From Candidatus Peribacteria bacterium (lineage in GTDB: Bacteria; Patescibacteria; JAEDAM01; Absconditabacterales; Absconditicoccaceae), in the NCBI GenBank assembly GCA_031288635.1, contig JAITQZ010000080.1:1-10040 (forward strand): a DNA stretch of 10,040 nucleotides. The letters are read 5' to 3'. The position numbers were made by a program, and so were the translations under genes. Below are positions 8,181 through 10,040 of this stretch, piece by piece; positions within the stretch are counted from its first letter, which is position 1, and each line of letters begins with the position of its first letter. Below the pieces are notes generated by a model. It was not told the DNA's origin. It saw only the letters and a program-made list of their open reading frames with translations, and ran no database searches.

Positions 8181-8208
8181 AGTGTGCCCCTATAAGGCAC
8201 ACTTTTTC
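8181..8208. terminator. Strong intrinsic terminator between the lipoprotein and HU genes
   Basis: AGTGTGCC (8181-8188) and GGCACACT (8195-8202) form a perfect 8-bp GC-rich stem around a 6-base loop, followed by TTTTT on the plus strand. On the minus strand GGG and then TTTTT follow, so it could serve both convergent genes. Confidence 0.85.
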
Positions 8209-8218
8209 TCCTTCAAAC

Positions 8219-8252
8219 AAAAAATTCCAACCCCGCGGAGTCAGAATTTTTT
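8219..8252 (-). terminator. Second hairpin, probable HU terminator
   Basis: AAAAAATTC (8219-8227) and GAATTTTTT (8244-8252) are a perfect 9-bp inverted repeat around a 16-base loop containing CCGCGG. It lies 17 bases past the HU stop; on the minus strand the T run of the second arm serves as the termination tract. It is symmetric enough to act in either direction. Confidence 0.55.
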
Positions 8253-8268
8253 CGTGCTCTGGCTGAAA

Positions 8269-8544
8269 TTATTTCACAGCAGCTTTGAAATCAGAACCAG
8301 CCTTGAAAGTAACTACTTTCATTGCAGGAATTTTGATTTTCTGAGAAGGATTTTGAGGATTTACACCTTCTCTAGCTTTTCTTTTAGAAGCTTTGAAAGT
8401 TCCAAATCCCTGGATTCTTACTTCTCCAGATTTTTTAACACCTTCAACTACAGTTTCGATGAAAGCATTAACGAGTTCAGCAGCGAGTTTCTTTGAAACT
8501 CCTAATTCTTCTGCTAAGCTAGCGATAAGAGCTGTTTTAGTCAT
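8269..8544 (-). CDS. hup: HU-family nucleoid DNA-binding protein
   Basis: A 91-residue, full-length HU/IHF-like protein, ending in TAA, with no TGA codons. The helical dimerisation half (MTKTALIASLAEELGVSKKL, AAELVNAFIETVVEGVKKSG) is followed by the signature beta arm GFGTFKASKRKAREGVNPQN and IKIPAMKVVTFKAGSDFKAAV. The proline that intercalates into DNA is kept in NPQ; the usual arginine of RNPQ is valine. HU binds DNA without strong sequence preference as a homodimer, bends it and organises the nucleoid. It is single, with its own promoter region and two hairpins downstream. The leader carries a perfect palindrome that may be a control site. HU and IHF cannot be separated with certainty, but HU is more likely. 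Confidence 0.96.
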   Translation of the reverse strand: MTKTALIASLAEELGVSKKLAAELVNAFIETVVEGVKKSGEVRIQGFGTFKASKRKAREGVNPQNPSQKIKIPAMKVVTFKAGSDFKAAVK

Positions 8545-8572
8545 TAGTAGATACTAATAAATAAATAAAATC

Positions 8573-8584
8573 GTACATATGTAC
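8573..8584. promoter_or_regulatory. Perfect 12-bp palindrome in the HU leader
   Basis: GTACATATGTAC is its own reverse complement and is followed by TTGTACG, so three GTAC units occur in 18 bases. It lies between the predicted HU -10 box and the start codon, overlapping or just past the expected transcription start, where a repressor operator would sit. The binder is unknown. Confidence 0.45.
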
Positions 8585-8597
8585 TTGTACGTTGGTT

Positions 8598-8625
8598 ATA
8601 ATAGGGGATAGGAAAAGAAATGCAA
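8598..8625 (-). promoter_or_regulatory. Candidate HU promoter
   Basis: On the minus strand TTGCAT (8620-8625), 16-base spacer, TATTAT (8598-8603). The start site would fall near 8590, giving a leader of about 45 bases that contains the 12-bp palindrome. Confidence 0.5.
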
Positions 8626-8756
8626 GCCTTTTTTCAAGAAAATTTCCCTCTTTTTCATCCAAATTTATAAAAACAGAAACCAAACTTTAAAACTAGCATT
8701 ACGTTGTTTTTCACACAAAAGAGGCGACATTTATGCATTGACTTATAAAAAAAGAA

Positions 8757-9320
8757 CTATATATTCTCTATAAGAATTTTGAGATGTTTGAGTGCCCTAG
8801 AACATTTCTGTCTCGCAGACTCCTGAGAAATCCCCAAAATTCCCGCAATTTCTCCATATTCTTTTTCTTGGATAAACTTTAAAAATACCACATCTTGGCT
8901 CATCGAATCCAGCTGCCTCATCGCCGCTTGAATCTGCTCAAAACTAAATTCGGTTTGTAATATCTCCGTAAAATCTTCCGGGTCTGCCAACTGGTCAGCA
9001 AAAGAGTCTTCGCCCTCTCCATCTCCTATCGCAGAAAAAACCAAATCTTCCCTCTTTTTCCAAAAGTCCTTGAGATTGTTTTTGAAAATAGACCAAAGAT
9101 ATCCACTAAAATTTTGCTGCACATCATATTTCGGCAACGCATTTCGACACTTCACATAAAAATCTGCAATAATATCGTCGCATTCCTGCGGAGAAAGCGT
9201 ATAATTCGCTTTGAGATAACGATAAAAAATATCTACCGTCTCTTGGTAAAAGTCACTAAAGGTTGGCTCATCTTGAGCAATAAGAAGTTGTTTGAATTGG
9301 AATGCAAAATCGATAACCAT
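8757..9320 (-). CDS. RNA polymerase sigma factor, sigma70/ECF-like
   Basis: A 187-residue two-domain sigma factor. Region 2 spans about 25-92: FYRYLKANYTLSPQECDDII, then NFSGYLWSIFKNNLKDFWKK, the core-binding and -10-recognising helices. An acidic linker (DGEGEDSFADQLADPED) leads to region 4 at 126-183, with helix-turn-helix EIAGILGISQESARQKCSRA that reads the -35 box. Regions 1 and 3 are absent, as in ECF sigma factors. It would direct RNA polymerase to a small regulon. The ATG at 9318-9320 follows an in-frame TAG directly, so the start is firm. No anti-sigma gene is visible nearby; the upstream neighbour is a 2Fe-2S ferredoxin 72 bases away on the same strand, possibly co-transcribed. No TGA codon occurs inside. 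The stop is TAG. Confidence 0.9.
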   Translation of the reverse strand: MVIDFAFQFKQLLIAQDEPTFSDFYQETVDIFYRYLKANYTLSPQECDDIIADFYVKCRNALPKYDVQQNFSGYLWSIFKNNLKDFWKKREDLVFSAIGDGEGEDSFADQLADPEDFTEILQTEFSFEQIQAAMRQLDSMSQDVVFLKFIQEKEYGEIAGILGISQESARQKCSRALKHLKILIENI

Positions 9321-9392
9321 CTACGACATCATCAGACAAAACGTCTCTTCACATACAACGAACTAAACAGGAGGTTGGAACAGCTTTTTTAT

Positions 9393-9737
9393 CTAATATA
9401 CTTTCTGGATAATAACCGTATGTGCCTGACCATCAGTAAAAGCCTCTGTAGTAATACCCGCAACACACGCAAGGACTTCCTCAGGATTTCCTGCTGCATC
9501 CTCAGACAAAGGAATCAAAGGAGTAGTAATTTTATCCGACTGAATTACCTCTCCTCCAGCTTCTACCTTACACAAACACACACCACAAACACCTCCCCCA
9601 CAGGACAGAGGAATATCAATACCGTGCATCACAGCAAGTTCTTGGAAACTTTTCATATCTTCAGCAACAAAACTTCAAAGTTCCTTTCCCATAGAATCTT
9701 TCACAATAACGGTAATTGCCGCAGAAGTATCAGACAT
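9393..9737 (-). CDS. Plant-type 2Fe-2S ferredoxin
   Basis: 114 residues from ATG 9735-9737 (MSDTSAAITVIVKDSMGKEL), through one TGA at 9675-9677 read as glycine (KELGSF), to TAG. The cluster ligands are C46, C51, C54 and C91: the segment DIPLSCGGGVCGVCLCKV gives the C-x4-C-x2-C pattern and EEVLACVAG the fourth cysteine. The length matches the ferredoxin fold of about 100 residues with the cluster loop mid-protein. Starting at the internal ATG at 9654-9656 would lose the first two beta strands, so the longer form is preferred. It carries single electrons; the partner reductase or acceptor is not in the window. C56 is an extra cysteine beside the ligands. Placement ahead of the sigma factor suggests a redox-linked regulatory unit, an inference only. 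Confidence 0.92.
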
Positions 9738-9781
9738 TGCAGAAGTATACACAAAATTAAAAACTACTAAGAGTATTTGCG

Positions 9782-9809
9782 AGTGTAGAGATTTGGAGAG
9801 CATATGCAA
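9782..9809 (-). promoter_or_regulatory. Candidate promoter of the ferredoxin/sigma operon
   Basis: On the minus strand TTGCAT (9804-9809), 16-base spacer, TACACT (9782-9787), start site near 9775, leader of about 38 bases. The -35 hexamer is the same as in the HU candidate. Confidence 0.35.
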
Positions 9810-9843
9810 GAGCAAGTAGCTAATGGTTAATTAACATTTAAAA

Positions 9844-9907
9844 TGCACACTCAAATGATTATAGATTAGATACTTTAACTTCTAATCAAATCAACAATGA
9901 GTGTGCA
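9844..9907. repeat. 10-bp perfect inverted repeat flanking the transposase start
   Basis: TGCACACTCA (9844-9853) and TGAGTGTGCA (9898-9907) are exact reverse complements. The second arm covers the last two bases of the ATG and codons 2-4. In RNA entering from outside the element the arms would pair and hide the start codon. Confidence 0.75.
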
Positions 9908-10040
9908 AAAGAATACTAAAGATTTCACCCATATAACGCAAGAGGAAAGAATAGAAATTTATACTTATCTCAAAATGTGAATGAATAAACACCAAATTGC
10001 CTCACTTTTAGGACGTCATCATACTACTATAGGCAGAGAA
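9897..10040 (+). CDS. IS30-family transposase, N-terminal fragment
   Basis: 48 residues are visible and the frame runs off the window. THITQEERIEIYTYLKMG followed by MNKHQIASLLGRHHTTIGRE matches the IS30 N-terminal helix-turn-helix (typically LTxxERxxIxxxLxxGxSxxxIAxxLGRxxSTIxRE), which binds the element's terminal repeats. The catalytic DDE domain should follow beyond the edge. The TGA at 9978-9980 falls on the conserved glycine of LKxG, so the element is written in the host's code and would be truncated in a standard-code bacterium. The start ATG is assigned because the family motif begins about 11 residues later. Whether the copy is intact cannot be seen. Confidence 0.88.

Larger units (their letters stand above)
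9841..10040 (+). mobile_element. Left end of an IS30-family insertion sequence (cut by window edge)
   Basis: The transposase start at 9897 shows the family. The stretch TGCACACTCAAATGATTATA from 9844 resembles the general shape of IS30-type terminal repeats, so the left tip is placed near 9841-9844 by judgement. The right end and target duplication are outside the window, so the border is approximate. Confidence 0.6.

Noticed and set aside
8116..8496. 126-codon plus-strand frame over HU
   Set aside because: It is antisense to HU, crosses a strong terminator and has low-complexity Ser/Phe composition typical of a shadow.
9114..9770. 218-codon plus-strand frame, with an AGGAGG at 9369-9374
   Set aside because: It lies antisense to the well-supported ferredoxin and sigma genes and shows no family features; the AGGAGG has no convincing start after it.
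9826..9835. GTTAATTAAC palindrome before the IS end
   Set aside because: Ten AT-rich bases can arise by chance; it might be part of the target site but no second copy is visible.
1..10040. Code 4 (UGA as tryptophan)
   Set aside because: Several recoded sites fall on conserved glycines and not on aromatic positions, and TGG is used normally for tryptophan (for example KPWHWF).

Overview
The window comes from a bacterium that reads UGA as glycine (genetic code 25). This points to the Candidate Phyla Radiation lineages Gracilibacteria (BD1-5) or Absconditabacteria (SR1). Under the standard code most genes here would look broken. With UGA as glycine they become intact reading frames ending in UAA or UAG, and many of the UGA codons fall where the protein family expects glycine: the LG turn after HAD motif IV, the pyruvyl-transferase N-terminus and the IS30 helix-turn-helix. 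Tryptophan is written UGG throughout, which argues against code 4. I count 21 in-frame UGA codons in nine genes. One further UGA, at 8150-8152, behaves like a stop and is the main anomaly. Which of the two phyla this is cannot be decided from the window.

Layout. 1-2607 (+): the 3' part of a giant secreted or surface protein made of tandem Ig-like repeats, with a C-terminal S-layer-homology-like region. 2615-4620 (-): a GT8 glycosyltransferase and, upstream of it, a polysaccharide pyruvyl transferase, probably one operon. 4722-4970 (+): a small membrane protein convergent with the next block. 4967-7617 (-): a tightly packed operon read as membrane-anchored coiled-coil protein, second GT8 glycosyltransferase, SAM methyltransferase and HAD phosphatase-like protein. 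7823-8152 (+): a small putative lipoprotein behind a near-consensus promoter. 8269-8544 (-): HU DNA-binding protein. 8757-9737 (-): a plant-type 2Fe-2S ferredoxin followed by an ECF-like sigma factor. 9841 to the end (+): the left end of an IS30-family insertion sequence, cut by the window edge.

The first 7.6 kb reads as a cell-envelope region: a long adhesin or S-layer-like protein beside two sets of genes for building and decorating a surface glycan (two GT8 transferases, a pyruvyl transferase and a methyltransferase). The right side is regulatory and redox: HU, a sigma factor and a ferredoxin. No tRNA, rRNA or CRISPR was seen. No start codon has a clear Shine-Dalgarno sequence. Several candidate promoters and terminators can be read directly. 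All intergenic gaps are shorter than 300 bases; the largest, 8545-8756 and 7618-7822, hold the promoters listed.
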